A DNA stretch of 64,000 nucleotides from Zwartia vadi. Its GTDB lineage: Bacteria > Pseudomonadota > Gammaproteobacteria > Burkholderiales > Burkholderiaceae_B. Each line of letters begins with the position of its first letter. Positions within the stretch are counted from its first letter, which is position 1. Both the position numbers and the translations under genes were made by a program. The stretch spans positions 124,001-188,000 of the forward strand of contig NZ_JAUHHE010000001.1 in assembly GCF_030410375.1 (NCBI RefSeq). The letters run 5' to 3'. The notes beneath the pieces are model-generated. The model ran no database searches, had not been told where the DNA came from, and saw only the letters and a program-made list of their open reading frames with translations. Positions 18,580-30,217 of this stretch are shown here, in pieces.

Positions 18580-19737
18580 ATGCCGCACGGCAAATCCTTT
18601 CCAAGCAGCACAAACCAGACTATTTCATGGCTTGCCGGGGAGCAAACTCTCACCGCTTCCTGGCGCTCCGAAAACGGCTGGGCCGCCCCAAAACGTTCGG
18701 TCCTGGCCGACGACACCATGAGTGCGGACAGCGCCTACAGGCTGGCAAGCGAGGGCGTCGCACTGATCTGGACAGGAGACTTTCAAAATGCCCGTCTGTT
18801 GCTGCAGGCGCTTGCGCGACGCGCAGCGAAGCGGCGCCCGAAATACCTCGAACTCCCCTACCCGGAGCGCTTTCACCAAGTCAGACTGGCACGTGCGCAA
18901 CGCGCCCGCACGCTCGGAATGCTCTGTCTGCCCTTTGAGCCGCACCACCACCTCGCGCATCGTCGGGCACCTGATGTCAAAGCGGCCTGCCTGGCTGCTC
19001 ATGGAGACACTTCTTCAGGTTATGTGATGCCTCTGACGGAATTGCTCGGTTTAATCAGCGCCTACGAATGGCGTAAAAACGGGATCGAAATCCCCGCGCT
19101 CGGTGCCCGCATTCACCCACATTATGGTGTTTTTGCCCCCACACGCTCTGAGTATTTGGCATTGATCGCGCGAGCACCCTTGCCGCAAGGACCGGGTGTA
19201 CAGGGCCGTGCTTTCGACATCGGAACAGGGACAGGTGTCATTGCCGCCATGCTGATCAAACGCGGGCTCAGACACGTCACAGCAACGGACACACAAGCGC
19301 GCGCGCTCGACTGTGCACGTGAAAATATCGAACGCCTGGGGCTCTCTGCTCGGGTTGATTTTGAACAAACAGATTTATTTCCTGCCGGCCGCGCGGATTT
19401 GGTTGTTTGCAACCCGCCTTGGTTACCCGGTCGTCCGGCCTCGGTGCTTGAACATGCCATCTACGATCAGGATCAGCGCATGTTGAATGGTTTCCTGAAC
19501 GGCCTGGCCGAGCATTTGACCCCTCAGGGAGAAGGTTGGCTCATCTTGTCGGATCTGGCCGAGCACCTCGGCTTGCGCAAGAGGGAAGACCTCTTGGAAA
19601 AAATAAACGTCGCAGGACTTCGGGTGATGGAGCGATTGGATATCCGTCCCACACATCCGAAAACAAAGGATGACGAAGACCCTTTAGCCGATGCGCGACG
19701 CGCCGAAATCACCTCTCTCTGGCGATTACGAGTTTAA
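18580..19737 (+). CDS. Class I SAM-dependent methyltransferase with NPPW motif
   Basis: A 385-residue Rossmann methyltransferase with an N-terminal extension of about 190 residues. Motif I is FDIGTGTG (about 212-219). The NPPW tetrapeptide (about 278), typical of amino-methyltransferases acting on Asn, Gln, Ade or Gua, follows VVCNPPWLPGR. The N-terminal half resembles no domain I can name, but PHYGVFAPTRSEYL before motif I recalls RlmG/PrmB-like proteins. Substrate (rRNA base or protein glutamine) is undecided. It is convergent with mog (4-nt overlap of ends) and divergent from the aldolase gene. Confidence 0.82.
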   Translation: MPHGKSFPSSTNQTISWLAGEQTLTASWRSENGWAAPKRSVLADDTMSADSAYRLASEGVALIWTGDFQNARLLLQALARRAAKRRPKYLELPYPERFHQVRLARAQRARTLGMLCLPFEPHHHLAHRRAPDVKAACLAAHGDTSSGYVMPLTELLGLISAYEWRKNGIEIPALGARIHPHYGVFAPTRSEYLALIARAPLPQGPGVQGRAFDIGTGTGVIAAMLIKRGLRHVTATDTQARALDCARENIERLGLSARVDFEQTDLFPAGRADLVVCNPPWLPGRPASVLEHAIYDQDQRMLNGFLNGLAEHLTPQGEGWLILSDLAEHLGLRKREDLLEKINVAGLRVMERLDIRPTHPKTKDDEDPLADARRAEITSLWRLRV

Positions 19738-20366
19738 GACGCGCGACGAGCGGACTTGGGTCTAAAGGCTTTGACAACGTCCTCATTCGTCTCGATGTAC
19801 GGCCCGCCAATCAAATCGATGCAGTAAGGCACGGCAGCGAAGATACCCGAGGCGACCACCGAACCATCATCTCGCTTCAGTCCTTCGAGCGTCTCGCTGA
19901 TTGCCTTGGGCTGGCCCGGCAAGTTAATGATCAAGGCGGCGTGATCCTCGATTTCTCTGAGGACGGCAACCTGACGCGACAAAATAGCAGTCGGCACAAA
20001 CTGAAGGCTAATCTGACGCATTTGCTCGCCAAAACCCGGCATCTCGCGTGTCGCGACTGCCGTGGTGGCCTCAGGCGTCACATCTCGACGCGCAGGACCG
20101 GTCCCACCCGTCGTCAACACCAAATCGCAACGTTCACGATCGACCAATTCGATCAACGTAGCGGAGATCGTCGCGGCGTCATCCTGAATCAAACGCGTCA
20201 CACACTCGATTGGCGTCGCGACCGCTTTTTTAAGCCAGCTTTCCAAAGCAGGAATACCCTGATCCTCGTATACGCCTTTAGAAGCGCGATCTGATACTGA
20301 GACAAGTCCAATCCGAATCGTATCGGGGTGACGTTCAGGATTGGCTGCGGGGGTAGGATGATTCAT
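19734..20366 (-). CDS. mog: Molybdopterin adenylyltransferase
   Basis: Activates molybdopterin by adenylation before molybdate insertion. The 210 residues show IGLVSVSDRASKGVYEDQG, the MPT-binding LVLTTGGTGPARRDVTPEAT (about 85-104), and INLPGQPKA near the C-terminus. Length fits Mog, not MoaB (about 170). Its start lies inside the end of cbpM (32-bp overlap), an unusual coupling of a molybdenum-cofactor gene to a chaperone operon. Confidence 0.93.
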   Translation of the reverse strand: MNHPTPAANPERHPDTIRIGLVSVSDRASKGVYEDQGIPALESWLKKAVATPIECVTRLIQDDAATISATLIELVDRERCDLVLTTGGTGPARRDVTPEATTAVATREMPGFGEQMRQISLQFVPTAILSRQVAVLREIEDHAALIINLPGQPKAISETLEGLKRDDGSVVASGIFAAVPYCIDLIGGPYIETNEDVVKAFRPKSARRAS

Positions 20367-20691
20367 GATGCGTAAAAACCTCGAGCTGCGCTCTTAATTG
20401 TCTGACTTCTTCCATTAAATCAACCATCAATGCGGCTGCGTCCAGATTGACCTCAAAATCCCTCTGGATTCGAGCGATCTGACGTGCGCGCGCCGCCGCA
20501 GCGCTGGCAAAGACCCAGCTCTCGGGCGAAGTCTCGGCAGGAATCATATTCCGTTCGACGCCCACCAGTCCCTCGCGCACCAGCGTCACGACCCAATCGA
20601 TTTGCTGCTCACACAAGCAGGCCATTTCATGCAGAGAAAGCGGCGCAGCATCATCGACCATCACCGCAGAATAAATCGTCACCGCTTTCAT
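20335..20691 (-). CDS. cbpM: Chaperone modulator CbpM
   Basis: A 118-residue MerR-like helical protein that binds and inhibits the J-domain protein CbpA. Visible features are the helix-turn-helix-like LSLHEMACLCEQQIDWVVTLVREGL and the C-terminal ARIQRDFEVNLDAAALMVDLMEEVRQLRAQL helix (about 74-104). It overlaps the cbpA stop by 4 nt (ATGA), the usual cbpA-cbpM arrangement, and overlaps mog downstream. Confidence 0.92.
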   Translation of the reverse strand: MKAVTIYSAVMVDDAAPLSLHEMACLCEQQIDWVVTLVREGLVGVERNMIPAETSPESWVFASAAAARARQIARIQRDFEVNLDAAALMVDLMEEVRQLRAQLEVFTHHESSYPRSQS

Positions 20692-21653
20692 CCTTGTACT
20701 CCCAAATGACGGCGCGGATTAAAAGGGGCGGCCTTGGCTAAAGCTTGATAAGCAGCCTTGGCAGCGTCCGTCGTCGCAGGTGGCCAAACGACATCCAGCA
20801 CAAGATACAAATCGCCAGCAGGATCGCCCGGCAAGCCCTTGCCACGGAGTCTGAGTTTGCCGCCGGGTTGACTACCCGCGGCAATACTGACCTCCACCTC
20901 GCCTTGCAAGGTTGGCACACGCACCTGCCCGCCACAGGCGGCCTCCCAGGGCGTGACTGGCAGTTTCATGCTCAAGTCTCGACCCTGCACCTGATAAATG
21001 GGGTGTGGTGCAAAATGTACAGTCAAAAATAAATCACCCGCAGGCCCACCTGCCTCGCCTGGCATCCCTTGACCAGACAAACGAATCATCTGGCCCGCAC
21101 GCACACCTTTTGGGATTTTGACGCTCAGTGTGCGATTGACCAAGTGAGGCCGACCCTGAGCATCGAGTTGAACAGCGCGCAAACCGAGCTCGCGTGTCGC
21201 ACCATGCAGGCTATCCTCGAGCGTAATCTCGATCTCTGCGTGATGATCTTCGCCCTTGTAAGGCTGCCCACCCGTTTGCCGCGCATCCGCACCTTGGCTA
21301 CGGCGCTGTCGCTCAGCCTGCTTGAACAGACTCGATAAAAAGTCATGAAACTCTGCGTCACCGGCGGCCTGACCATCGCCTCCCGCAAACTCAAACCCGC
21401 GATCCCAACCTGGTCCGGGCGCAGCGCCTCCAGCTGAGACATTCGCTCTGAGCTGATCATAAGCGGCTCGCTTTTCCTCATCCCGCAACACATCATTGGC
21501 CTCATTGACCTCACGCATGCGAGTTTCAGCGTCTTTTTCCTTACTCACATCCGGATGATATTTACGCGCGAGTTTGCGATAGGCTTTGCGGATGTCATCC
21601 TGCGAAGCCTCGGGGGTGATTTCTAAAATTTTGTAGTAGTCTTTGAATTCCAT
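20688..21653 (-). CDS. cbpA: DnaJ-like co-chaperone CbpA (curved-DNA-binding protein)
   Basis: Hsp40 co-chaperone that stimulates DnaK and, in E. coli, binds curved DNA. The 321 residues hold an N-terminal J-domain with HPD at about 33-35, a Gly-rich linker (about 75-105), then two CTD beta domains (AEIEITLEDSLHGATREL, VKIPKGVRAGQMIRL, GDLFLTVHFAPHP), with no zinc-finger domain, which is CbpA rather than DnaJ architecture. A TTG at 21665 is in frame, but the ATG at 21653 (MEFKDYY) is the family start. A candidate heat-shock promoter lies 46 bp upstream. Confidence 0.95.
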   Translation of the reverse strand: MEFKDYYKILEITPEASQDDIRKAYRKLARKYHPDVSKEKDAETRMREVNEANDVLRDEEKRAAYDQLRANVSAGGAAPGPGWDRGFEFAGGDGQAAGDAEFHDFLSSLFKQAERQRRSQGADARQTGGQPYKGEDHHAEIEITLEDSLHGATRELGLRAVQLDAQGRPHLVNRTLSVKIPKGVRAGQMIRLSGQGMPGEAGGPAGDLFLTVHFAPHPIYQVQGRDLSMKLPVTPWEAACGGQVRVPTLQGEVEVSIAAGSQPGGKLRLRGKGLPGDPAGDLYLVLDVVWPPATTDAAKAAYQALAKAAPFNPRRHLGVQG

Positions 21654-21698
21654 GTGTGTGGCCAAAAATTTTGTGCCAAAAAGGTGGATATGTCTTCA

Positions 21699-21727
21699 CA
21701 ATGGGGGCAAATTCACAAAAATACAAG
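21699..21727 (-). promoter_or_regulatory. Candidate sigma-32 heat-shock promoter for cbpA-cbpM-mog
   Basis: On the minus strand CTTGTAT (21727-21721) is followed after 14 bases by CCCCATTG (21706-21699). This matches the heat-shock sigma-32 consensus CTTGAAA / CCCCATNT at 5 of 7 positions and at all fixed positions except the last T. It sits upstream of a J-domain gene, a typical target. Confidence 0.6.
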
Positions 21728-21746
21728 TCCAACCGCAGCAAATACC

Positions 21747-22076
21747 ATGCAAATCAATCATATTCCTTTTGGCACGACTGACTGGTCCAGCATTCCTTCG
21801 ACTGAACATCACGGCACAACGGGCAAGGCATTTTGGCGCACCCAGCAGTTTGGCAGCATCCGCGTGAGGATGGTCGAATACACACCAGGCTATCTTGCCG
21901 ATCACTGGTGTGAAAAAGGCCACATCTTGTTGTGTTTGAGCGGATCGTTGCGCACAGCGCTCAAAGATGGTCGCGTCTTTGATTTGCAACCCGGCATGAG
22001 CTACCAGGTTGCCGACGGGGCAGAGCCCCACCAGTCCTCAACAGAGACTGGTGCGACACTGTTTATTGTGGATTGA
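21747..22076 (+). CDS. DHCW-motif cupin fold protein
   Basis: A 109-residue single-domain cupin of unknown function. The motif Asp-His-Trp-Cys lies in ADHWCEKGH (about 51-59), followed by [16 protein letters not shown] and [12 protein letters not shown], with a terminal hydrophobic LFIVD strand. The ATG at 21747 is chosen because the upstream in-frame extension has no conserved character. It is divergent from cbpA, and its last 14 bp overlap the end of the convergent pgk gene. The biochemical role is not established for the family. Confidence 0.85.
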   Translation: MQINHIPFGTTDWSSIPSTEHHGTTGKAFWRTQQFGSIRVRMVEYTPGYLADHWCEKGHILLCLSGSLRTALKDGRVFDLQPGMSYQVADGAEPHQSSTETGATLFIVD

Positions 22077-23274
22077 CTGGGTGCGCTGCGCGCTTTTGCA
22101 AAATATCCACGGCAGGCAAGGTTTTGCCTTCGAGGAACTCTAGAAAAGCGCCGCCACCCGTCGAGATATAACCAACCTTGTCGGTGATCCCGAACTTGGC
22201 AATTGCTGCCAGAGTGTCACCACCTCCCGCGATTGAAAAGCCGGCCGATTGTGCAATCGCATGAGAAACAGAGGCCGTTCCATGACCAAATTGCTCAATT
22301 TCGAACACACCCACAGGTCCGTTCCAAACAATCGTGCCGGCATTTTTCAAGATGTCAGCCAATTGCGCTGAAGTTTGCGGACCGATATCGAGAATTAAAT
22401 CATCCGCAGAGACATCTTTAGCAGCCTTGGTTGTGGCTGTCGCTTGCGCGGAGAACTCTTTCGCACAGACGACATCAGACGGAATAGGAACCGCTGCGCC
22501 ACGCGCCTGCATTTTTTGCATCACGGCACGCGCCTGGTCAACCTGGTCTGGCTCTGCCAAAGACTTGCCAATCGGCAAGCCAGCAGCCAGCATAAAGGTA
22601 TTGGCGATCCCGCCGCCCACAATCAGTTGGTCGACTTTGTCGGCCAACGACTGGAGGATGGAAAGCTTGGTCGAGACTTTTGAACCGCCAACAATCGCGA
22701 CCAACGGGCGCTTGGGGGCCAACAAGGCACGTCCAAGTGCTTCGAGTTCGGCCTGCAGCAGAGGGCCCGCACAAGCAATCGGCGCGAACTGAGCCATGCC
22801 ATGTGTAGTGGCTTCTGCGCGATGCGCCGTACCGAATGCGTCGTTGACATACACATCGCACAGCGCAGCCATTTTCTTGGAGAGCTCTGGATCGTTTTTC
22901 TTTTCGCCTTTGTTCACGCGACAATTTTCGAGCAATACAACTTGTCCGGGAACGACCTTGACACCGTCCACCCAGTTTTGCACCAGCTCTACAGGCATCC
23001 CCAACAACTCGGAGAGTCGTTTAGCAATCGGCGCCAACGAGTCTTCTTGCGTCAGCGTCCCCTCGGTCGGACGACCGAGATGCGAAGTCACCATCACAGC
23101 GGCACCCGCCTCCAAAGCCAGGCGAATACCTGGCACAGAAGCGCGAATCCGGGTGTCTTCGGTGATGTGGCCCGCATCATCAAAAGGAACGTTCAGATCA
23201 GCGCGAATAAACACGCGCTGACCTTTCAGTTTGCCAGCCTGAGCCAGAGCAGTAAGGGTGTGAACGGTTGTCAT
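22063..23274 (-). CDS. pgk: Phosphoglycerate kinase
   Basis: Glycolytic/gluconeogenic ATP-generating enzyme between 1,3-bisphosphoglycerate and 3-phosphoglycerate. The 403 residues show [12 protein letters not shown] (about 20-31), [51 protein letters not shown] and [10 protein letters not shown] motifs and the closing GGGDTLAAI. It lies 22 bp after gap in the tkt-gap-pgk operon. No pyruvate kinase follows. Confidence 0.97.
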   Translation of the reverse strand: MTTVHTLTALAQAGKLKGQRVFIRADLNVPFDDAGHITEDTRIRASVPGIRLALEAGAAVMVTSHLGRPTEGTLTQEDSLAPIAKRLSELLGMPVELVQNWVDGVKVVPGQVVLLENCRVNKGEKKNDPELSKKMAALCDVYVNDAFGTAHRAEATTHGMAQFAPIACAGPLLQAELEALGRALLAPKRPLVAIVGGSKVSTKLSILQSLADKVDQLIVGGGIANTFMLAAGLPIGKSLAEPDQVDQARAVMQKMQARGAAVPIPSDVVCAKEFSAQATATTKAAKDVSADDLILDIGPQTSAQLADILKNAGTIVWNGPVGVFEIEQFGHGTASVSHAIAQSAGFSIAGGGDTLAAIAKFGITDKVGYISTGGGAFLEFLEGKTLPAVDILQKRAAHPVNPQ

Positions 23275-23296
23275 GATCAGCTTTTAGGGCAAACAA

Positions 23297-24322
<1,026 letters not shown>

Positions 24323-24337
24323 CTAAGTTTGAGAAAT

Positions 24338-26383
24338 TTATAAGACTTGCTTGACTGCCTGAGCAACCTTTTCTGCCGTCAGACCGAAATGTTTGAACAA
24401 CGCGCCGGCAGGTGCCGACTCGCCATATGTATCGATACCTACCACCGCACCTTCGAGTCCGACATACTTGTGCCAGAAAGCCGTCACGCCAGCCTCCACA
24501 GCTACGCGTGGCATACCCTTGGGCAAAACCTGCGCGCGCCAGGCGGCATCTTGTTTATCAAACACATCCGTGCTGGGCATCGAAACCACACGTACTGCAA
24601 TGCCTTCGGCAGCGAGCAGTTTTTGCGCTTCGATTGCAAGCGCCACCTCGGAACCCGTTGCGATGATCGCTGCTTTTGCATTCGCCGCGTCTTGCAGCAC
24701 ATATCCACCGCGCGCGACGTGCTTGAGGGTCTCAGGGCTGCGCGGGATAAAAGGAAGGTTTTGTCTGGACAGCAACAATGCGGTAGGACCCCCAGCATGC
24801 ACATCCATGCCAATACTGCTTGGGCGCTGAACCGCCGCTAACCAGGCCGCCATTGTCTCGACCGTATCACAAGGACGCCAGACTGATAAATTGGGAATGA
24901 GACGCAAACTGCTCGCGTGCTCGATCGACTGATGGGTCGGTCCATCTTCGCCCAGACCAATGGAGTCATGGGTAAAGACATGCACGACGCGCTGTTTCAT
25001 CAGCGCGGCCATGCGCAACGCATTGCGCGAATAGTCTGAAAAGGTCAGGAACGTTCCACCGAAGGGCAGATAGCCACCATGCAGTGCCATGCCGTTCATG
25101 ATTGCAGCCATACCGAACTCACGCACACCATAGTTGATGTGGCGTCCAAACTGAATGCCTTGCGCACCGGCACGAACAGGCGCCACACCCTTCCAGTCAG
25201 TAAAGTTTGACCCCGTCAGATCCGCGGAGCCACCCAGCATCTCGGGCAATATTTCAACCAAAGCTGTAATCGCTTGCTGGGAAGCCTTGCGTGATGCCAC
25301 GGTCTCGGCTTTGTCATTTGTAGCGGAGAGAAGCTTTTCAGCGACAGAGGCAAAATGAGCGGGCAATGCGCCTGTCATTCGACGGGTGAATTCAGCGGCC
25401 TCGACCGGAAACTTGGCTGCGTAAGCATCAAAGGTTTTTTGCCAGGCCGCTTGAGCTTGCGCACCGACCTTGCGTTGATCCCAACCCGCGTAGACAGCCT
25501 CGGGAATTTCAAAAGGCGCGTGAGACCAACCTATCGCGGCACGTGTCGCGGCAATTTCGTCCGCACCAAGCGGGGCGCCATGCACCTTGTCCGTACCCGC
25601 AACCGTTGGGGCACCCTGACCAATCACTGTCCGGCAAATCACCAGCGTCGGCCGACCGTGTTGCGCACCAAGCTTGCGCGCCTGTCCCAGCGCATCATGC
25701 ACGGCTTCGACATCATGACCGTTCGCGACACGCAAAACATTCCAGCCATAGGCCTCGAAACGCTTGGCGGTATCGTCCGCAAACCAGTTCTCGACATTGC
25801 CGTCGATTGAAATACCGTTGTCGTCATACAGCACGACGAGCTTTGAGAGGCGCAAGGTACCAGCGAGCGAGCAGACCTCGTGGGAGATACCTTCCATCAG
25901 ACAGCCATCACCGACGAAAGCGTAAGTATGGTGATCGACGATTGTATGACCCGGGCGATTGAACTCCTCAGACAGCAAGGCTTCAGTCAACGCCATCCCC
26001 ACTGCATTGGCCAATCCCTGACCGAGCGGACCTGTCGTAGTCTCGACTCCGGGAGTGATGCCCACCTCCGGGTGGCCAGGCGTCTTTGAGTGCAATTGAC
26101 GGAACTTGCGAAGCTCGTCCATCGGCAGATCGTAGCCAGTCAAGTGCAGCAAAGCATAAATCAGCATTGAGCCGTGACCATTGGACAAAACGAAGCGGTC
26201 CCGGTTTGCCCAGGCGGGATCGGCTGGATTGTGCTGCAGATGTCGCGTAAACAAGGCTTCGGCCATTTCGGCCATCCCCATCGGGGCTCCGGGGTGGCCG
26301 GAATTGGCTTGTTGGACAGCGTCCATGGCAAGGGCGCGGATGGCATCTGCCAGTTTGATGGGGGCGGCGATAGTTGAGCTCAT
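24338..26383 (-). CDS. tkt: Transketolase
   Basis: ThDP-dependent two-carbon transfer enzyme of the pentose phosphate pathway. The 681 residues include [12 protein letters not shown] (about 27-38), PGHPE and [15 protein letters not shown], the [12 protein letters not shown] cofactor motif (about 159-170), GSADLTGSN and [14 protein letters not shown], and [13 protein letters not shown]. It heads the tkt-gap-pgk operon and is divergent from rsmE across a 102-bp gap that must hold both promoters. Confidence 0.97.
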   Translation of the reverse strand: MSSTIAAPIKLADAIRALAMDAVQQANSGHPGAPMGMAEMAEALFTRHLQHNPADPAWANRDRFVLSNGHGSMLIYALLHLTGYDLPMDELRKFRQLHSKTPGHPEVGITPGVETTTGPLGQGLANAVGMALTEALLSEEFNRPGHTIVDHHTYAFVGDGCLMEGISHEVCSLAGTLRLSKLVVLYDDNGISIDGNVENWFADDTAKRFEAYGWNVLRVANGHDVEAVHDALGQARKLGAQHGRPTLVICRTVIGQGAPTVAGTDKVHGAPLGADEIAATRAAIGWSHAPFEIPEAVYAGWDQRKVGAQAQAAWQKTFDAYAAKFPVEAAEFTRRMTGALPAHFASVAEKLLSATNDKAETVASRKASQQAITALVEILPEMLGGSADLTGSNFTDWKGVAPVRAGAQGIQFGRHINYGVREFGMAAIMNGMALHGGYLPFGGTFLTFSDYSRNALRMAALMKQRVVHVFTHDSIGLGEDGPTHQSIEHASSLRLIPNLSVWRPCDTVETMAAWLAAVQRPSSIGMDVHAGGPTALLLSRQNLPFIPRSPETLKHVARGGYVLQDAANAKAAIIATGSEVALAIEAQKLLAAEGIAVRVVSMPSTDVFDKQDAAWRAQVLPKGMPRVAVEAGVTAFWHKYVGLEGAVVGIDTYGESAPAGALFKHFGLTAEKVAQAVKQVL

Positions 26384-26485
26384 GCGATGGGTCCCGACCG
26401 GACAATCACGGGATCAGAAAAATGGGTTACAAAACGTAGGAGTTTAGCACCCGTATAACCACGAAGACATCACCGAGCACCCCGC

Positions 26486-27226
26486 ATGGCTGACCCCCGC
26501 TTTTACTGTCCAGAACCGATTTCCGCCCAAGAAACACTTGCCCTGCCCGATTCGGTCGCCCACCACATTCGGGTCCGCAGACTGGAGGCGGGTAGCACGA
26601 TCGTTTTGTTTGACGGGCGCGGGGGTGAAGTGCCGGGAACCCTTGATTTCAAAGGAAAAACCGCCTATGTCTCCCTAGGGGACTTACACCCTAAAGAGTG
26701 TGAGCTCGCTGGCGAGTTATGCCTGGTTCAAGGGCTGCCCTCAGGCGACAAGATGGACTGGATCATCGAAAAAGCGGTCGAGCTTGGAGTCAGCCGCATC
26801 GTTCCGATCAGTGCGCAGCGCAGTATCCTGAAGCTTTCTGGTCCACGGCTCGAAAAGCGCCTGGCCCACTGGAGTGGCATTATTGAGTCGGCCTCTGAGC
26901 AGTGCGGCCGCAACCGCCTGATGCAAATCTCTCCCCCACAGTCTTTGGAAGAGGCGCTGAATACCCGGGCGATTGGAGAGCGTTTACTGTGCGACCCTTC
27001 AGCGACCGAAGATCTGGAAACGCGCCTCTCCAATCCTTTATGCCCCGCAAAAACCGAGCGCGCCCTGACTCTTTTGGTCGGTCCCGAAGGAGGCTGGAGC
27101 CCGGAAGAAGTCCAGAGTTGCCTGCGCAACCAGGCGCAAGCTATTCGATTTGGTACTCGCGTGTTACGCACCGAAACGGCTGGACTTGCGCTAGCAGCCG
27201 CCGCAACAGCCATCTTGCGGTGGTAA
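26486..27226 (+). CDS. rsmE: 16S rRNA (uracil1498-N3)-methyltransferase
   Basis: SPOUT-class methyltransferase modifying U1498 of 16S rRNA. The 246 residues begin with the RsmE PUA-like domain (FYCPEPISAQETLALPD; HHIRVRRLEAG) and end with the knotted SAM domain: IIEKAVELGVSRIVPI, ERALTLLVGPEGGWSPEE (about 190-207) and LGTRVLRTETA-like RFGTRVLRTETAGLAL. The ATG at 26486 is well placed. It is convergent with the barstar gene, 19 bp away. Confidence 0.95.
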   Translation: MADPRFYCPEPISAQETLALPDSVAHHIRVRRLEAGSTIVLFDGRGGEVPGTLDFKGKTAYVSLGDLHPKECELAGELCLVQGLPSGDKMDWIIEKAVELGVSRIVPISAQRSILKLSGPRLEKRLAHWSGIIESASEQCGRNRLMQISPPQSLEEALNTRAIGERLLCDPSATEDLETRLSNPLCPAKTERALTLLVGPEGGWSPEEVQSCLRNQAQAIRFGTRVLRTETAGLALAAAATAILRW

Positions 27227-27245
27227 ATACAGGCTGGCTCATCAT

Positions 27246-27713
27246 TCAGGCCGGCTCATCGCTCCAGGCGTTAACGACGCCAGGTGTCGCTTCGGGATGC
27301 TTGCCTGCATGGTGAATGCCATAAATGAACACCCGATTGTTTTCGTGCGCGAACTCGACCGCATCGTTGAGCACCTGCAAAAACTGCTCGCCATCCGTCA
27401 CAATGGCGGGATCAGCTGAATGCAGGTTGTTCATGACCAAGACAAAACCACCCTCTTTTTGATCAAGCAAGGTATCGCATAGGCAGTCGTAGAGCCCGTC
27501 AAAATCCGCGCCAAAAAACTGCGGATAATCGACGGCTTTTACAATGGCGCGAAATACCGCTGAGCGACTGCGCGCTTTGTCGCAATCCGCCTCAAACCAT
27601 GCTAGCCCCGCTTCTTTGGCAGCTGCCGCAACAACGTCTCGATCACTCAGGGGATCGAAGGTTCCGCCGCGCTTTAAAAGCTGCCGTAATTTTGGCTCAA
27701 GCGTCTTACCCAT
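27246..27713 (-). CDS. Barstar-family (barnase inhibitor) protein
   Basis: A 155-residue protein whose central part matches the barstar fold: VDYPQFFGADFDGLYDCLCDTL (split here as about residues 61-82), where barstar uses Tyr/Trp/Asp residues to plug the barnase active site. There is an N-terminal extension of about 40 residues beyond classical barstar. AAGGAG precedes the ATG at 27713. No ribonuclease or barnase-like toxin gene lies nearby, so its partner, if any, is elsewhere. Orphan barstars are known in betaproteobacteria. Confidence 0.83.
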   Translation of the reverse strand: MGKTLEPKLRQLLKRGGTFDPLSDRDVVAAAAKEAGLAWFEADCDKARSRSAVFRAIVKAVDYPQFFGADFDGLYDCLCDTLLDQKEGGFVLVMNNLHSADPAIVTDGEQFLQVLNDAVEFAHENNRVFIYGIHHAGKHPEATPGVVNAWSDEPA

Positions 27714-27883
27714 ACTAATGGCTCCTTCAAGCAGGCCACTCTATTGGATCACTTCATCATAGCTTGCATAGTGAACAAGTCACTCTATAGACTCTTCCTT
27801 GAGTTTTTATACTGTAAATATCGCGAACAGTCACGACAATAAAACTGTTATTTACGGCGATCGTGATGCAGTGCAAGATTTAA

Positions 27884-30199
27884 TTAAAGAAGTTTCTTTT
27901 GAAGATCATCATAGCGAGCGTCATTTGCCTCTACAACAGTAAGCGCTGTCATGTTGACGATTCTGCGGACCGTCGCACTTGTGGTGAGAATATGCACAGG
28001 CGCATTCGCACCCAACAGGAACGGTCCGACTGCGACGTTACCGCCCGCGGCAGTCTTGAGAAGGTTGTACGCGATATTGCCAGAGTCCACGTTTGGACAT
28101 ACCAACAAGTTCGCAGCACCTTTCAATGTGGACGAGGGCAGGATCTTCAAACGCAGCGCCTCGTTCAACGCGCAGTCTCCGTGCATTTCACCATCAATCT
28201 CTAAATCAGGCTGTTGCGCACGAATCAGCTCCAGTGCTTTTTGCATTTTGCTACCAGAAGCGGAACTGCCCGAACCAAAATTCGAACGCGACAAGAGTGC
28301 GACTTTAGGAATCACATTCAAACGACGCATTTGATCGGCCGCCGCAATCGTGAACTCGGCAATCTGCTCAGCAGTCGGGTCATCATTGACATGCGTATCA
28401 ACCAGAGCAAGTGTCTGCTCGGGCAACAGCAAGATATTCATTGCGGCATAGGTTGAGGCACCGGGACGCTTGCCGATCATTTGATCAACATAGCGCAAAT
28501 GATCGGCATAGCCGCTCACTGTGCCGCAAATCATGCCATCGGCATCACCCATCCTGACCATCGTCGCACCGATCAATGTCAGCCTGCGACGCATTTCAAT
28601 CCGCGCCATTTCCTTGGTAATACCGTGACGGCACATTTTTTCCCAATAAGCTGTCCAGTACTGATGAAAACGCTCATCAAACTCTGGATTCGTAACCTCG
28701 ACATCTTCACCCAGGCGCAAACGCAAACCGAATTTTGTAATGCGATCGGCAAGCACAGAAGGGCGTCCCACCAGAATAGGCTTGGCGAGCTTTTCATCCA
28801 CAATCACTTGGACCGCGCGCAACACACGCTCGTCTTCGCCTTCTGTAAAAACGATGCGCGACTTGGCGCCCGCACGCACGAGCGCCTTGGCCGCAGAGAA
28901 CATTGGGCGCATAAACGCACCCGAACGATAGACAAATTGCTCAAGTTGCTCGACGTAGGCGTCGAGGTCAGCGATAGGCCGTGTCGCCACCCCGCACTCC
29001 ATCGCCGCTTTGGCAACGGCAGGCGCGATGCGCACGATCAAACGGGGATCAAAAGGCTTGGGTATAAATGACTTGGGACCAAAGGAGACGTCATAGTTGC
29101 CATAGGCAGCCGCCACCACCTCGCTTTGCTCCTCCTGGGCCAAATCACCGATCGCGATGACAGCGGCCTTTTCCATTTCACGCGTGATTGTGGTGGCACC
29201 CACATCCAATGCACCGCGGAAAATATAGGGAAAACACAAGACGTTATTGACCTGATTGGGATAGTCAGAACGACCCGTTGCCATCACGACGTCATCGCGT
29301 ACAGCATGGGCTTCAGCTGGCAAAATCTCTGGATTGGGATTCGCCAAAGCCAGAATCAGAGGTCGCTTGGCCATCACTTTGACCATTTCAGGCTTTAATA
29401 CGCCGCCCGCAGACAAACCTAGGAATACATCTGCGTCTGCAATGATATCGGCCAACTTGCGCGCATCGGTTTTTTGAGCAAACCTTGCTTTATCAGGATC
29501 CATCAAAACGGTGCGGCCTTCGTAGACCACTCCCTCGATGTCCGATACCCAAATATTTTTCAGCGGCAGGCCGAGATCCACCATCAAATCAAGACAAGCC
29601 AGTGCCGCAGCTCCGGCCCCGGACACGACAACCTTGACCTGATCAATCTTTTTATCAACAACTTTCAAACCATTGATGAAGGCTGCCGACACGCAAATGG
29701 CAGTCCCGTGCTGGTCGTCATGAAAAACCGGGATACGCATGCGCTCACGCAGCTTGCGTTCAACCGTAAAACACTCGGGAGCCTTGATGTCTTCTAGGTT
29801 AATGCCGCCAAAAGTCGGCTCTAAGCCCGCGATGATTTCAACAAGCTTGTCAGGATCCTGTTCGTTGATTTCAATATCGAACACATCGATGCCCGCGAAC
29901 TTTTTAAACAATACCGCTTTACCTTCCATCACGGGCTTAGAGGCCAGGGCACCGATGTTGCCCAAACCAAGCACCGCTGTGCCATTGGTAATCACACCCA
30001 CCAAATTGCCGCGCGCGGTGTAGCGAAACGCATTGGCGGGATCGGAAACAATCTCCTCGCACGCTGCCGCCACACCGGGCGAGTACGCCAAGGCAAGATC
30101 GCGCTGATTGGATAACATCTTCGTTGGCGCGATCGAAATTTTGCCGGGGCGACCCTGCTCGTGATAATCAAGAGCGGCTTGGCGAAAAGTTTTTTCCAT
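27884..30199 (-). CDS. maeB: NADP-dependent malic enzyme, MaeB type with phosphotransacetylase-like C-terminal domain
   Basis: Oxidatively decarboxylates malate to pyruvate with NADPH production. The 771 residues split into a malic enzyme N-terminal half ([64 protein letters not shown] spread over about 20-165; [13 protein letters not shown] at about 190) and a C-terminal PTA-like domain (from about 430: [28 protein letters not shown]), which is regulatory, not catalytic, in characterised homologues. It starts 18 bp after the FAD-type oxidoreductase gene. No clear terminator follows in the 170-bp gap before barstar. Confidence 0.95.
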   Translation of the reverse strand: MEKTFRQAALDYHEQGRPGKISIAPTKMLSNQRDLALAYSPGVAAACEEIVSDPANAFRYTARGNLVGVITNGTAVLGLGNIGALASKPVMEGKAVLFKKFAGIDVFDIEINEQDPDKLVEIIAGLEPTFGGINLEDIKAPECFTVERKLRERMRIPVFHDDQHGTAICVSAAFINGLKVVDKKIDQVKVVVSGAGAAALACLDLMVDLGLPLKNIWVSDIEGVVYEGRTVLMDPDKARFAQKTDARKLADIIADADVFLGLSAGGVLKPEMVKVMAKRPLILALANPNPEILPAEAHAVRDDVVMATGRSDYPNQVNNVLCFPYIFRGALDVGATTITREMEKAAVIAIGDLAQEEQSEVVAAAYGNYDVSFGPKSFIPKPFDPRLIVRIAPAVAKAAMECGVATRPIADLDAYVEQLEQFVYRSGAFMRPMFSAAKALVRAGAKSRIVFTEGEDERVLRAVQVIVDEKLAKPILVGRPSVLADRITKFGLRLRLGEDVEVTNPEFDERFHQYWTAYWEKMCRHGITKEMARIEMRRRLTLIGATMVRMGDADGMICGTVSGYADHLRYVDQMIGKRPGASTYAAMNILLLPEQTLALVDTHVNDDPTAEQIAEFTIAAADQMRRLNVIPKVALLSRSNFGSGSSASGSKMQKALELIRAQQPDLEIDGEMHGDCALNEALRLKILPSSTLKGAANLLVCPNVDSGNIAYNLLKTAAGGNVAVGPFLLGANAPVHILTTSATVRRIVNMTALTVVEANDARYDDLQKKLL

Positions 30200-30217
30200 G
30201 TTTTTGATGGCCCTTTG

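Noticed and set aside
27814..27855. GTAAAT/ATTTAC plus AACAGT/ACTGTT inverted repeat downstream of maeB
   Set aside because: It has a 6-base bulge, a 12-base loop, weak AT pairing and no U-run, so it is not listed as a terminator.
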